NCBI GenBank assembly: GCA_946479435.1
Contig: CAMLFX010000023.1
Coordinates: 1 to 38,169 of the forward strand
DNA length: 38,169 bases
Reading direction: 5' to 3'
Origin: an uncultured Sphingobacteriales bacterium
GTDB taxonomy: Bacteria; Bacteroidota; Bacteroidia; Chitinophagales; Chitinophagaceae
Part shown: positions 31,619-38,169 of the stretch, one piece after another
Layout of the letters: every line of letters starts with the position of its first letter
How positions within the stretch are numbered: position 1 is the first letter of the stretch
Made by a program: the position numbers and the translations under genes
Notes under the pieces: model-generated
Database searches by the model: none
The model's input: the letters and a program-made list of their open reading frames with translations, nothing else
Told to the model about the DNA's origin: nothing

Positions 31619-33802
31619 GTGTTTTTGATAACGCCGCCATTTACGCAGCTGAATACACCTTACCCGGCTACTGCCTACCTGAAGGGTTTTTTGAATACAA
31701 AGAACATTTCAGCGTTCCAGGCCGATCTGGGTATTGAGGTTACTTTGGCTATGTTTTCGCATGCGGGTTTAGTGTCTTTGTTCGAAGCTATTGATAAGAC
31801 AGCTACATGGTCAGAAAATGCACAACGCATCCTTGCCTTACAGCAGGATTATATTGATACCATAGATTCGGTTATAGCATTTCTGCAAGGTAAAGATCCC
31901 ACTATGGCGCATGGTATTGCCAAACGTAACCTGCTCCCGGAAGCTTCGCGTTTTGCACAACTCGATGACCTCGATTGGGCATTCGGTTCTATGGGTTTGC
32001 AGGATAAGGCTAAATACCTGGCTACCATGTATCTTGAAGATCTGTCCGATCTGATTATGGAATGCCTCGATCCGCATTTTGGCTTCACCCGCTATGCCGA
32101 ACGCCTGGGCCGTTCTGCCAATAGCTTCGATGAATTGTACGCGTCACTGCAAGCTGAATATACCTTCGTAGATAAAATACTTATCAATATTCTGTCGGAA
32201 AGAATGCAGCAGGTGCAACCTAAAATGGTGGCATTGTCTGTTCCTTTTCCCGGCAATTTATATGCATCGTTCCGTTGCGCACAATGGATAAAACAAAACT
32301 ACCCCGGTGTAAAGATCGTAATGGGTGGTGGCTTCCCGAATACAGAACTACGTTCCTTATCAGATGTACGTGTCTTCGAATTTTTCGATTTCATAACGCT
32401 GGATGATGGCGAAATGCCTATTGAACTTTTATTACAGCACATAGAAGGCCATAAGCAGCGTGAAGAACTGAAACGCACATTTACTTTAATAGATGGTTCC
32501 GTCGTTTACCTGAATGGCTCCTCTTGCGGCGATTATAAGCAAAGCCAGGTAGGTACGCCCGATTATAGCGATCTATTGCTGGATAAATATATCTCCGCAA
32601 TAGAAGTGGTCAACCCCATGCACAGCCTCTGGAGCGATGGCCGCTGGAACAAGCTCACCATGGCGCATGGTTGCTATTGGGGCAAATGCACTTTCTGCGA
32701 TATTTCTCTCGATTATATTAAGGTTTACGAGCCCATTGCTGCCGGTCTTTTGTGCGACCGCATGGAGCAGATCATGGCACAGACAGGGCAGAATGGTTTC
32801 CACTTTGTAGATGAAGCTGCACCACCTGCGCTGATGCGTGCTTTGGCTCTGGAGATCATCAAACGCAAGCTCACTGTTACCTGGTGGACCAATATCCGTT
32901 TCGAAAAAAGCTTCACGCGCGATCTGTGTCGTTTGCTGAAAGCATCGGGTTGCATAGCAGTATCGGGTGGGTTAGAGGTGGCTTCCGATCGTTTGCTGCA
33001 ACTCATACAAAAAGGCATCACCGTAGCACAGGTAGCACGTGTCAATAAACACTTCACTGAAGCAGGCATCATGGTACATGCCTATCTCATGTATGGTTTT
33101 CCTACACAAACCGCACAGGAAACTATCGATTCGCTGGAAATGGTTCGCCAGATGTTCCAGGCAGGTATCCTGCAATCAGCCTTCTGGCACCAGTTTGCAA
33201 TGACGGCACATAGCCCCGTTGGCCTCGAACCTGAAAAGTATAATGTATCCAAACTATCGGATGTTATAGGCAGTTTCGCCAATAACGATATTGAACATAA
33301 AGACCCTACAGGTGCCGATCACGACACTTTCAGCTACGGACTGAAAAAGTCTTTGCTTAACTATATGCACAACACTTGTTTCGATCATCCATTGCAAAAA
33401 TGGTTCGAATTCAAAGTACCCAAGACCACTGTGCCCCCCGATTTTATTGAAAAAGCATTGGTTGAAGAAGAATACATCGCAGCCAAACCACAGGCCAAAG
33501 TTGTATGGCTGGGCAATCAGCCCACTTTCGAAGTCGTTACCAAATCGAAAAAAGGTGCCAGTTGGGAAGTGGGTTCACTCACCTTCCAGGGCAGGAGAGA
33601 TGTGTTCAATATCAAAGTAGATAAAGACCGTGGTGAATGGCTGGCAGGTATGCTTCCCCGTCTTTCGGTAAAAGAATCAAAGACGTACACATTGCAAGAA
33701 GTCATGGCCGACTATGAAGCTGCCGGTTTCGATGATTTTGAACTGTTCTGGGATAACAAGCCGGTAAACAGCCTGTACAAGTACGGTTTGCTACAGTTAT
33801 AA
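31619..33802 (+). CDS. Large B12-type radical SAM enzyme with CX4CX2C motif
   Basis: From the GTG at 31619 (MFLITPPFTQLNTPYP, the usual N-terminus of B12-type radical SAM proteins) the product is 727 residues. A longer reading begins at a TTG inside a -7 element and is unlikely. Residues 1 to about 280 form the B12-binding-like domain, including VMGGGFPNTEL. The cluster motif GCYWGKCTFC has four, not three, residues between the first two cysteines (Cys352, Cys357, Cys360). The SAM barrel continues with GLEVASDRLLQLIQKG and YLMYGFPTQT. The C-terminal 200 residues are specific to this family. The reaction is unknown. A bidirectional terminator follows. Confidence 0.85.
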   Translation: MFLITPPFTQLNTPYPATAYLKGFLNTKNISAFQADLGIEVTLAMFSHAGLVSLFEAIDKTATWSENAQRILALQQDYIDTIDSVIAFLQGKDPTMAHGIAKRNLLPEASRFAQLDDLDWAFGSMGLQDKAKYLATMYLEDLSDLIMECLDPHFGFTRYAERLGRSANSFDELYASLQAEYTFVDKILINILSERMQQVQPKMVALSVPFPGNLYASFRCAQWIKQNYPGVKIVMGGGFPNTELRSLSDVRVFEFFDFITLDDGEMPIELLLQHIEGHKQREELKRTFTLIDGSVVYLNGSSCGDYKQSQVGTPDYSDLLLDKYISAIEVVNPMHSLWSDGRWNKLTMAHGCYWGKCTFCDISLDYIKVYEPIAAGLLCDRMEQIMAQTGQNGFHFVDEAAPPALMRALALEIIKRKLTVTWWTNIRFEKSFTRDLCRLLKASGCIAVSGGLEVASDRLLQLIQKGITVAQVARVNKHFTEAGIMVHAYLMYGFPTQTAQETIDSLEMVRQMFQAGILQSAFWHQFAMTAHSPVGLEPEKYNVSKLSDVIGSFANNDIEHKDPTGADHDTFSYGLKKSLLNYMHNTCFDHPLQKWFEFKVPKTTVPPDFIEKALVEEEYIAAKPQAKVVWLGNQPTFEVVTKSKKGASWEVGSLTFQGRRDVFNIKVDKDRGEWLAGMLPRLSVKESKTYTLQEVMADYEAAGFDDFELFWDNKPVNSLYKYGLLQL

Positions 33803-33807
33803 GTATA

Positions 33808-33840
33808 AAAAAAAGCACCCAAAGGGTGCTTTATAATTTC
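33808..33840 (+). terminator. Bidirectional intrinsic terminator
   Basis: AAAGCACCC (33812-33820) and GGGTGCTTT (33824-33832) form a perfect 9-bp stem with an AAA loop. A-rich sequence on the left and T-rich sequence on the right allow it to end both the plus-strand radical SAM operon and the minus-strand rhodanese gene. Confidence 0.9.
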
Positions 33841-33853
33841 TTGTGAGTATCTA

Positions 33854-34288
33854 TTACTCGTTATTCACTTTCGATTTATACCTCGTTACTTCTTTGCCTT
33901 CAGCTTCCCATGCCTGCAAGCCGCCCTTCAATTCATATACACGGTTAAAACCCATTTCGCGCATTTTGGCTGCTGCATCGTGGCTGCGTTTGCCAGTTCT
34001 GCAATACACGTACACGGATCTTTTTTTATCGAAGTTCGCCATGCGTATAGCAAAATCACTGGCTTGCCAGTCCACGCAATACGATCTCTTTAGCCTTGTG
34101 CCCTGTTCATATTCTTCAGGGGTGCGCACATCTATTATCAGTGCCTCAGGTGTGGTTTGTATAGCTTGCGAAAATTCTGTTGGTGTCAGCTGGTGGCCGC
34201 CTTTGCTCTGTGCATTGCTGTACAAGGCAGGTAAAAGTAACAAGGTGGCCAGTATAAGGCGTAAGCGGGTAAATAGCATATAGGTCAT
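33854..34288 (-). CDS. Exported rhodanese-domain protein
   Basis: The start at 34288 gives 144 residues with an N-terminal signal peptide (MLFTRLRLILATLLLLPALYSNAQ, shown in part) and one rhodanese domain. The domain has IIDVRTPEEYEQG and the active-site loop YCRTGKRS, whose Cys96 is the sulfur-carrying residue. Longer in-frame readings to 34336 would begin upstream of the promoter at 34295-34324; the ATG at 34279 is equally possible. Single-domain rhodaneses move sulfane sulfur between thiols, and this one should act in the periplasm. It is monocistronic, convergent with the radical SAM gene across a shared terminator. Confidence 0.85.
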   Translation of the reverse strand: MTYMLFTRLRLILATLLLLPALYSNAQSKGGHQLTPTEFSQAIQTTPEALIIDVRTPEEYEQGTRLKRSYCVDWQASDFAIRMANFDKKRSVYVYCRTGKRSHDAAAKMREMGFNRVYELKGGLQAWEAEGKEVTRYKSKVNNE

Positions 34289-34294
34289 TTCATA

Positions 34295-34324
34295 TAAAGA
34301 TAAATAGCTTTTGTGTAAAATCAA
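34295..34324 (-). promoter_or_regulatory. Promoter of the rhodanese gene, nearly leaderless
   Basis: On the minus strand TTG (34324-34322), 19 bases, then TATCTTTA (34302-34295) matches the Bacteroidota consensus at 7 of 8 positions of the -7 box, with ideal spacing. Transcription should begin near 34289, giving an mRNA with almost no leader before the ATG at 34288 or 34279. Confidence 0.65.
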
Positions 34325-34375
34325 TATGTTTGGCACGACTGTTTTGTTTAATTTTCACATCCTTAATCCCATATT

Positions 34376-34903
34376 ATGATCTCAACACAACAACTGCGCG
34401 ATGATCTTGATGCCAATACTGCTTTACTCGACCAAAAACTATATTCTTTTACCGACGAGCAATATAACACCCCCCGTAAAGATGGCGGTTGGAGCGCCGG
34501 GCAAATTATAGCTCATTTGTTGAAATTAGAGGAGCTTATATGCCAGGTAATAGATGGCGAAGCACGCGCTGCCGATAAACATTACGATGAGCAGGTAAGT
34601 ATAATAAAGACGGTATATGAGAATCACGACCGTAAACTAACAGCAGGAGAAACTATATTACCTGACCCCGAAGTACGCCACTGGGATAAAAAAGCCCAGC
34701 TAATGAAACTCAACGACCATCGCGAAAAAATAAAGCAGATACTGGATACCAAACCAGCTAATGAGGTTTGTACTAGTTTCCGTCATCATTTCTTTGGCGA
34801 AATGACCCGTTACGAATGGGGCTATTTCATTATTTACCATTGCGAGCGGCACATGCACCAGATAGATGTACTGGATAAGGAGCTGAATGTTTGGGATATT
34901 TAA
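34376..34903 (+). CDS. DinB-like (DinB_2) putative metal-binding protein
   Basis: This 175-residue cytosolic helical-bundle protein has GGWSAGQIIAHLLKLEE, with His47 and the conserved W near the end of helix 1. The C-terminal YFIIYHCERHMHQID supplies further histidines (155, 159). This His arrangement is that of the DinB/YfiT superfamily, which includes thiol-dependent metal-binding transferases such as bacillithiol S-transferase. The specific activity is unknown. It is divergent from the rhodanese gene and its stop codon overlaps that of the next, convergent gene. Confidence 0.8.
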   Translation: MISTQQLRDDLDANTALLDQKLYSFTDEQYNTPRKDGGWSAGQIIAHLLKLEELICQVIDGEARAADKHYDEQVSIIKTVYENHDRKLTAGETILPDPEVRHWDKKAQLMKLNDHREKIKQILDTKPANEVCTSFRHHFFGEMTRYEWGYFIIYHCERHMHQIDVLDKELNVWDI

Positions 34904-35325
34904 TTGCGTACTCGTTCCAGTCCGGCTTCTATTCCTTTTTGTATCATTTTACCATATCCATCGTCGGTAAGCTGGGGTATAGCTGCTGCTGCTAGCCTGT
35001 AATAGTGTACTGCATTTTCTTTGTCTGCCAATTGCTCGCAGGCATGGGCTACATTCAGGTATAACGATGCAAACACCCCTTTAATAGCATCATTATCTAC
35101 CGACAGGGCAATTTCAAGTGCCTTGATATTCCATTTCAAAGTAGCCTCTTTGGTGTCCTGCTGCCGCGCCAGGTAATGTGCGGCGGTAAAAGCTTCCGTT
35201 GGGTTAGTGGCGGCATCCCACGCTTGCTGGTAAACAGCTTTGGCTGCTGCCGGGTTCCCTTTTCCTTCTTCCTCCAGTCCTCTCACGCACAGCTGTACTA
35301 TTGGGTTGTTTGTATCTAAATACAT
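34900..35325 (-). CDS. TPR-like helical repeat protein, function unknown
   Basis: The 141-residue cytosolic product is wholly helical with tetratricopeptide-like pairs: VRGLEEEGKGNPAAAKAVY, EAFTAAHYLARQQD, KWNIKALEIALS, YLNVAHACEQLADKENAVHYY. Alternating small and aromatic residues in each pair fit TPR repeats, which serve protein-protein contacts. No catalytic motif is visible. It is convergent with the DinB-like gene, with the two stop codons sharing three bases at TTAA. A neighbour that would explain a partner protein is not apparent. Confidence 0.75.
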   Translation of the reverse strand: MYLDTNNPIVQLCVRGLEEEGKGNPAAAKAVYQQAWDAATNPTEAFTAAHYLARQQDTKEATLKWNIKALEIALSVDNDAIKGVFASLYLNVAHACEQLADKENAVHYYRLAAAAIPQLTDDGYGKMIQKGIEAGLERVRN

Positions 35326-35424
35326 ACTGTAATATTACCTAAAACAAGTAAATTATTATACAAATAATAATTGTATATTTGCTATTGATATATTGTCAGC
35401 AAGTGAAATATAAATATTTATATA

Positions 35425-35567
35425 TGTTGTTCAATTTTGCTTATGACTGCTAAACGGCCCATGCAGCATTTTCTACTTAAAATACAGGCTGCATCTGTAT
35501 TTCGGGTTGTAACTGTAGCAAGCAATTTTTTTTTATTTTTCTGTTTTTTCAACAAAATTGAACAACA
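35425..35567. repeat. 143-bp element bounded by a 15-bp perfect inverted repeat
   Basis: TGTTGTTCAATTTTG (35425-35439) and its exact reverse complement (35553-35567) bound a 113-bp interior in the 344-bp gene-free stretch 35326-35669. Inside are two mutually exclusive hairpins: ATGCAGC (35461-35467) with GCTGCAT (35488-35494), and AAATACAG (35480-35487) with CTGTATTT (35495-35502). A long T-rich run follows (35525-35549). No clear target-site duplication is seen. It may be a small non-autonomous mobile element, a leader RNA of carA, or paired regulator sites. A separate -7-like TATATTTG lies at 35374-35381. Confidence 0.6.
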
Positions 35568-35646
35568 GATAAAATTAATGTTAATGAGTGCTGTGAAATG
35601 TGGAAAACAGCTTGCAGAAATGTCCCTAAACTATCTTCCTTTTTCT

Positions 35647-35654
35647 TAATTTTG
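35647..35654 (+). promoter_or_regulatory. Probable -7 element of the carA promoter
   Basis: TAATTTTG matches TAnnTTTG and is followed by CGCAAT. It lies 15 bases before the ATG at 35670, giving a very short leader. No TTG is found 19-21 bases upstream. If real, carA has a proximal promoter independent of the inverted-repeat element further upstream. Confidence 0.5.
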
Positions 35655-35669
35655 CGCAATTTGTTTTTT

Positions 35670-36785
35670 ATGTCTGCATCACAACCTGTTATTACTCCCG
35701 CCTGGTTACTGTTAGAAGATGGCACCTTCTTTAAAGGAAAATCGTTCGGCGCTGCCGGTACCACCGGGGGTGAAATATGTTTTAACACGGGTATGACCGG
35801 CTACCAGGAAGTATTTACCGATCCATCTTACACGGGGCAGGTACTTATTATGAACAATGCCCATACCGGTAACTATGGAGTGAAGGATATAGATGTTGAA
35901 AGCGATTCGGTGAAAATACGCGGCCTTATATGTAAGAACATGTCGCAGCGTTATAGCCGTATGATGGCTGATGACGGCCTTCAGGATTACCTGAAAGAAA
36001 ATAATATAGTTGCCATATACGATGTAGATACACGGGCATTGGTACAGCATATACGCAGCAAAGGTGCAATGAACTGCATCATCAGTACTGAAATCTCTGA
36101 CCTTGCCGGCCTGAAAGAAGAACTGGCAAAAGTGCCCGATATGGCCGGTTTGGAGCTGAGCTCACTGGTATCTACCAAAGAACCTTATACTTTTGGCGAC
36201 CCGGATGCCAAACTGCGCATAGCGGTTATGGACTTCGGTGTTAAGAAATACCAGCTGGAATGTATGGCACTGCGTGGTGCATACATGAAAGTATTCCCCG
36301 CTAAAACATCTTACAAAGAAGTTTTAGAATTTAAACCTCATGGTGTGTTCATCTCGAACGGTCCCGGTGACCCTGCTTCTATGGGTTATGCGGTTGATAC
36401 CGTAAAAGAGATAATTGCCGATGGCAAGCCATTGTTTGGTATTTGCCTGGGTCACCAGATATTGGCACGTGCCAACGATATACCCACCTTCAAAATGCAC
36501 CACGGTCACAGAGGGCTGAACCACCCGGTGAAGAACCTGATAACCGGCAAATCAGAGATCACTACCCAGAACCACGGCTTCGGTGTAGATCCTGAAGGTG
36601 CTAAGAATTCAGAGCATGTAGAGGTTACCCACATCAACCTGAACGATGGTTCTATTGAAGGTATCCGCATGAAAAACAAGCCTGCGTTCTCGGTACAATA
36701 TCATCCGGAGAGTACTCCAGGTCCGCACGATTCCCGCTATCTGTTTGATGATTTCATTAAGATGATAGAAGATAACATGAATTAA
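35670..36785 (+). CDS. carA: Carbamoyl-phosphate synthase small (glutaminase) subunit
   Basis: The 371-residue protein has the CarA N-terminal domain (EDGTFFKGKSFG to CFNTGMTGYQE, about 16-48) and a class-I glutamine amidotransferase domain. That domain carries nucleophile Cys259 (GICLGHQ) and His345/Glu347 (YHPES). It releases ammonia from glutamine for carbamoyl phosphate made by CarB, feeding pyrimidine and arginine synthesis. The start at 35670 (MSASQPVITPAW) is chosen over one 24 codons upstream, because that extension is non-conserved and overlaps the -7 element. carB is not adjacent: the next gene encodes a threonine-dehydrogenase-like SDR. Confidence 0.96.
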   Translation: MSASQPVITPAWLLLEDGTFFKGKSFGAAGTTGGEICFNTGMTGYQEVFTDPSYTGQVLIMNNAHTGNYGVKDIDVESDSVKIRGLICKNMSQRYSRMMADDGLQDYLKENNIVAIYDVDTRALVQHIRSKGAMNCIISTEISDLAGLKEELAKVPDMAGLELSSLVSTKEPYTFGDPDAKLRIAVMDFGVKKYQLECMALRGAYMKVFPAKTSYKEVLEFKPHGVFISNGPGDPASMGYAVDTVKEIIADGKPLFGICLGHQILARANDIPTFKMHHGHRGLNHPVKNLITGKSEITTQNHGFGVDPEGAKNSEHVEVTHINLNDGSIEGIRMKNKPAFSVQYHPESTPGPHDSRYLFDDFIKMIEDNMN

Positions 36786-36862
36786 AAATAACTTTAAGTA
36801 GCAATTACAATTAACTATAAATTATCAATTTAAATTTTCCATCTAAAGTTTTACTTCAAGTA

Positions 36863-37828
36863 ATGAAACAAGAGAAAATTCTTATCATGGGTGCCGGTGG
36901 GCAAATAGGTGTTGAACTTACATTAGCACTCAGAAACTTATATGGAAAAGATAATGTGATAGCTACTGACTTGAAAGAAGAGCCTCACCCTTTACTGGCC
37001 GGCCACGGTCCTTACTATACGCTCGACGCTATGGATAAGGATGCTACATTGGCATTGGTAAAGAAGGAAGGCATTACACAGATATACCTTTTAGCAGCCC
37101 TGCTTTCTGCTACCGGCGAAAAAATGCCGAAGAAAGCATGGGAGATAAATATGCAAAGCTTGCTGCAGGTATTGGATATTGGTGTGGAAGAAAAGCTGAC
37201 CAAAATATACTGGCCAAGCTCAATAGCTGTATTTGGCCCTACTACACCAATGAAGGATACCCCTCAGGAAACAGTTGTTGAACCACGTACCGTTTATGGT
37301 ATCAGTAAATATGCCGGCGAACTTTGGTGCCAGTATTACAACCAGCGCTACGGCCTGGATGTACGCAGCCTGCGCTACCCGGGTCTTATCAGCTGGAAAT
37401 CGGAACCGGGTGGTGGTACTACCGACTACGCGGTAGAGATATACCACGAAGCATTGAAGAATGGCAAATACACCTGCTTCCTTTCGAAAGATACCTATTT
37501 GCCCATGATGTATATGGATGACGCCATCCGTGCCACCATCGAGCTGATGGAAGCACCGGTTGAGCAGATCAAAACACGCATGGCATACAATCTTTCAGCC
37601 ATGAGTTTCTCACCCGAAGAAATAGCAGACGCTATTAAAAAACACATCCCCGAATTTAAAATAGATTACAATCCTGATTTCCGCCAGGCTATAGCCGATG
37701 GCTGGCCTAAGAGTATAAATGATGGTGCTGCCCGCAACGACTGGGCATGGGAGCCAAAGTTCGATCTAGATAAGATGACGGAAGACATGCTGGCCAACCT
37801 GAAGGCCAAGATGCAGGTAGCACAATAG
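36863..37828 (+). CDS. SDR-type L-threonine 3-dehydrogenase
   Basis: The 321-residue extended SDR has the NAD motif GAGGQIG (10-16), Ser119/120 (WPSSIAVFG) and the catalytic pair Tyr145/Lys149 (YGISK). RYPGLISWKSEPGGGTTDYA is characteristic of the epimerase-like threonine dehydrogenases found in Bacteroidota, rather than of sugar epimerases. They oxidise L-threonine to 2-amino-3-ketobutyrate with NAD, which 2-amino-3-ketobutyrate CoA ligase then splits to glycine and acetyl-CoA. That ligase gene is not in the window. The gene is 77 bp downstream of carA with no clear terminator or promoter in between. Confidence 0.9.
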   Translation: MKQEKILIMGAGGQIGVELTLALRNLYGKDNVIATDLKEEPHPLLAGHGPYYTLDAMDKDATLALVKKEGITQIYLLAALLSATGEKMPKKAWEINMQSLLQVLDIGVEEKLTKIYWPSSIAVFGPTTPMKDTPQETVVEPRTVYGISKYAGELWCQYYNQRYGLDVRSLRYPGLISWKSEPGGGTTDYAVEIYHEALKNGKYTCFLSKDTYLPMMYMDDAIRATIELMEAPVEQIKTRMAYNLSAMSFSPEEIADAIKKHIPEFKIDYNPDFRQAIADGWPKSINDGAARNDWAWEPKFDLDKMTEDMLANLKAKMQVAQ

Positions 37829-37841
37829 TAAACCATGTAGT

Positions 37842-38169
37842 ATGAAGCCAAAGCTGGTTGTATTATCGGGAGCAGGTATCAGTGCCGAAAGCGGTCTGAG
37901 AACATTCCGCGATAGCGATGGACTTTGGGAAGGTTACAACATAGAAGACGTAGCCACGCCACGCGCTTGGAAGCGTGATCCGCAGCTGGTGCTCGACTTC
38001 TACAACATGCGCCGCCGCAATGTGCTGGATGCTATACCTAACGCAGCCCACGCTATACTAGCCGAGTTGGAAGAACACTACGATGTACATATCATCACCC
38101 AGAACATAGACGACCTGCACGAAAGGGCAGGCTCTACCAAAGTGCTACACCTGCACGGTGAGATCTTCA
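37842..38169 (+). CDS. Sirtuin (Sir2-family NAD-dependent deacylase), 5' part
   Basis: Reading from the ATG at 37842 gives 109 residues up to the window edge with no stop, so the gene continues beyond it. GAGISAESGLRTFRD (10-24), TQNIDDLHERAG and HLHGE are Sir2 hallmarks. The first motif binds NAD, and His105 of LHG is the catalytic histidine. The zinc-binding cysteines would lie outside the window. Sirtuins remove acetyl or other acyl groups from protein lysines using NAD; the sequence fits the bacterial CobB class. It starts 13 bp after the threonine dehydrogenase gene, suggesting co-transcription. Confidence 0.93.
   Translation, partial: MKPKLVVLSGAGISAESGLRTFRDSDGLWEGYNIEDVATPRAWKRDPQLVLDFYNMRRRNVLDAIPNAAHAILAELEEHYDVHIITQNIDDLHERAGSTKVLHLHGEIF

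Noticed and set aside
35437..35649. 70-codon reading frame upstream of carA
   Set aside because: It starts at TTG, runs through the hairpins and T-rich run, and has no protein-like composition.
35598..35669. 24-residue N-terminal extension of CarA
   Set aside because: It is not CarA-like and overlaps the probable promoter; the ATG at 35670 gives the normal family N-terminus.

Overview
The window reads as chromosomal DNA from a member of the Bacteroidota, most likely a Chitinophagaceae/Sphingobacteriia-type lineage (inference). The grounds are AT-rich codon use, start codons mostly without a Shine-Dalgarno sequence, several promoters of the phylum-specific form TTG-N19/20-TAnnTTTG, lipoproteins with short Bacteroidota-like signal peptides, and an SDR-type threonine dehydrogenase. 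No phage, transposase, integrase or CRISPR array is visible.

Layout. (1) 1-120: tRNA-Cys with its own terminator. (2) 155-11076, plus strand: a ten-gene, tightly packed surface-polysaccharide operon. It holds an NAD-dependent sugar epimerase, a GT-C membrane glycosyltransferase, two GT25 enzymes, two GT4 enzymes, one GT2 enzyme, an asparagine-synthase-type amidotransferase, a HAD-family protein and a divergent UbiA-like membrane protein. (3) 11086-15688: a polytopic Wzy/EpsG-like protein on the minus strand, diverging from a second asparagine-synthase-like gene and a further GT4 gene. (4) 15757-17249: a REC-histidine-kinase-like protein overlapping a stand-alone REC protein. (5) 17253-20118: two divergent genes (lipoprotein and LuxE-like acyl-protein synthetase), tRNA-Leu, a DUF3606 micro-gene and two small lipoproteins. 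(6) 20120-27440, minus strand: a second polysaccharide operon. In transcription order it reads Wzz-like co-polymerase, Wzx-like flippase, O-antigen-ligase-like protein, winged-helix nucleotidyltransferase, B12-type radical SAM enzyme, SAM methyltransferase and a membrane-anchored or exported CMP/dCMP-type deaminase. (7) 27649-33840, plus strand: TetR regulator, small ferredoxin-fold protein, MFS exporter, 3-hydroxybutyrate dehydrogenase, alpha/beta hydrolase and a second, larger radical SAM enzyme, closed by a bidirectional terminator. (8) 33854-38169: exported rhodanese, DinB-like protein, TPR-like protein, carA with an unusual repeat-rich upstream region, threonine dehydrogenase and the first 109 codons of a sirtuin.

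How the genes fit together. Regions 2, 3 and 6 together supply much of what a Wzx/Wzy-type surface polysaccharide needs: sugar epimerisation, repeat-unit assembly, amidation, flipping, polymerisation or ligation and chain-length control. An obvious initiating phosphoglycosyltransferase (WcaJ/WecA type) is not in the window. Less ordinary parts are the overlapping HAD/UbiA-like pair, the two amidotransferases, the radical SAM + methyltransferase + deaminase tail of the export operon, a lone LuxE-like enzyme, a radical SAM enzyme with a CX4CX2C cluster motif, and a 143-bp inverted-repeat element upstream of carA. None of these could be tested against databases here, so novelty is not claimed as established.
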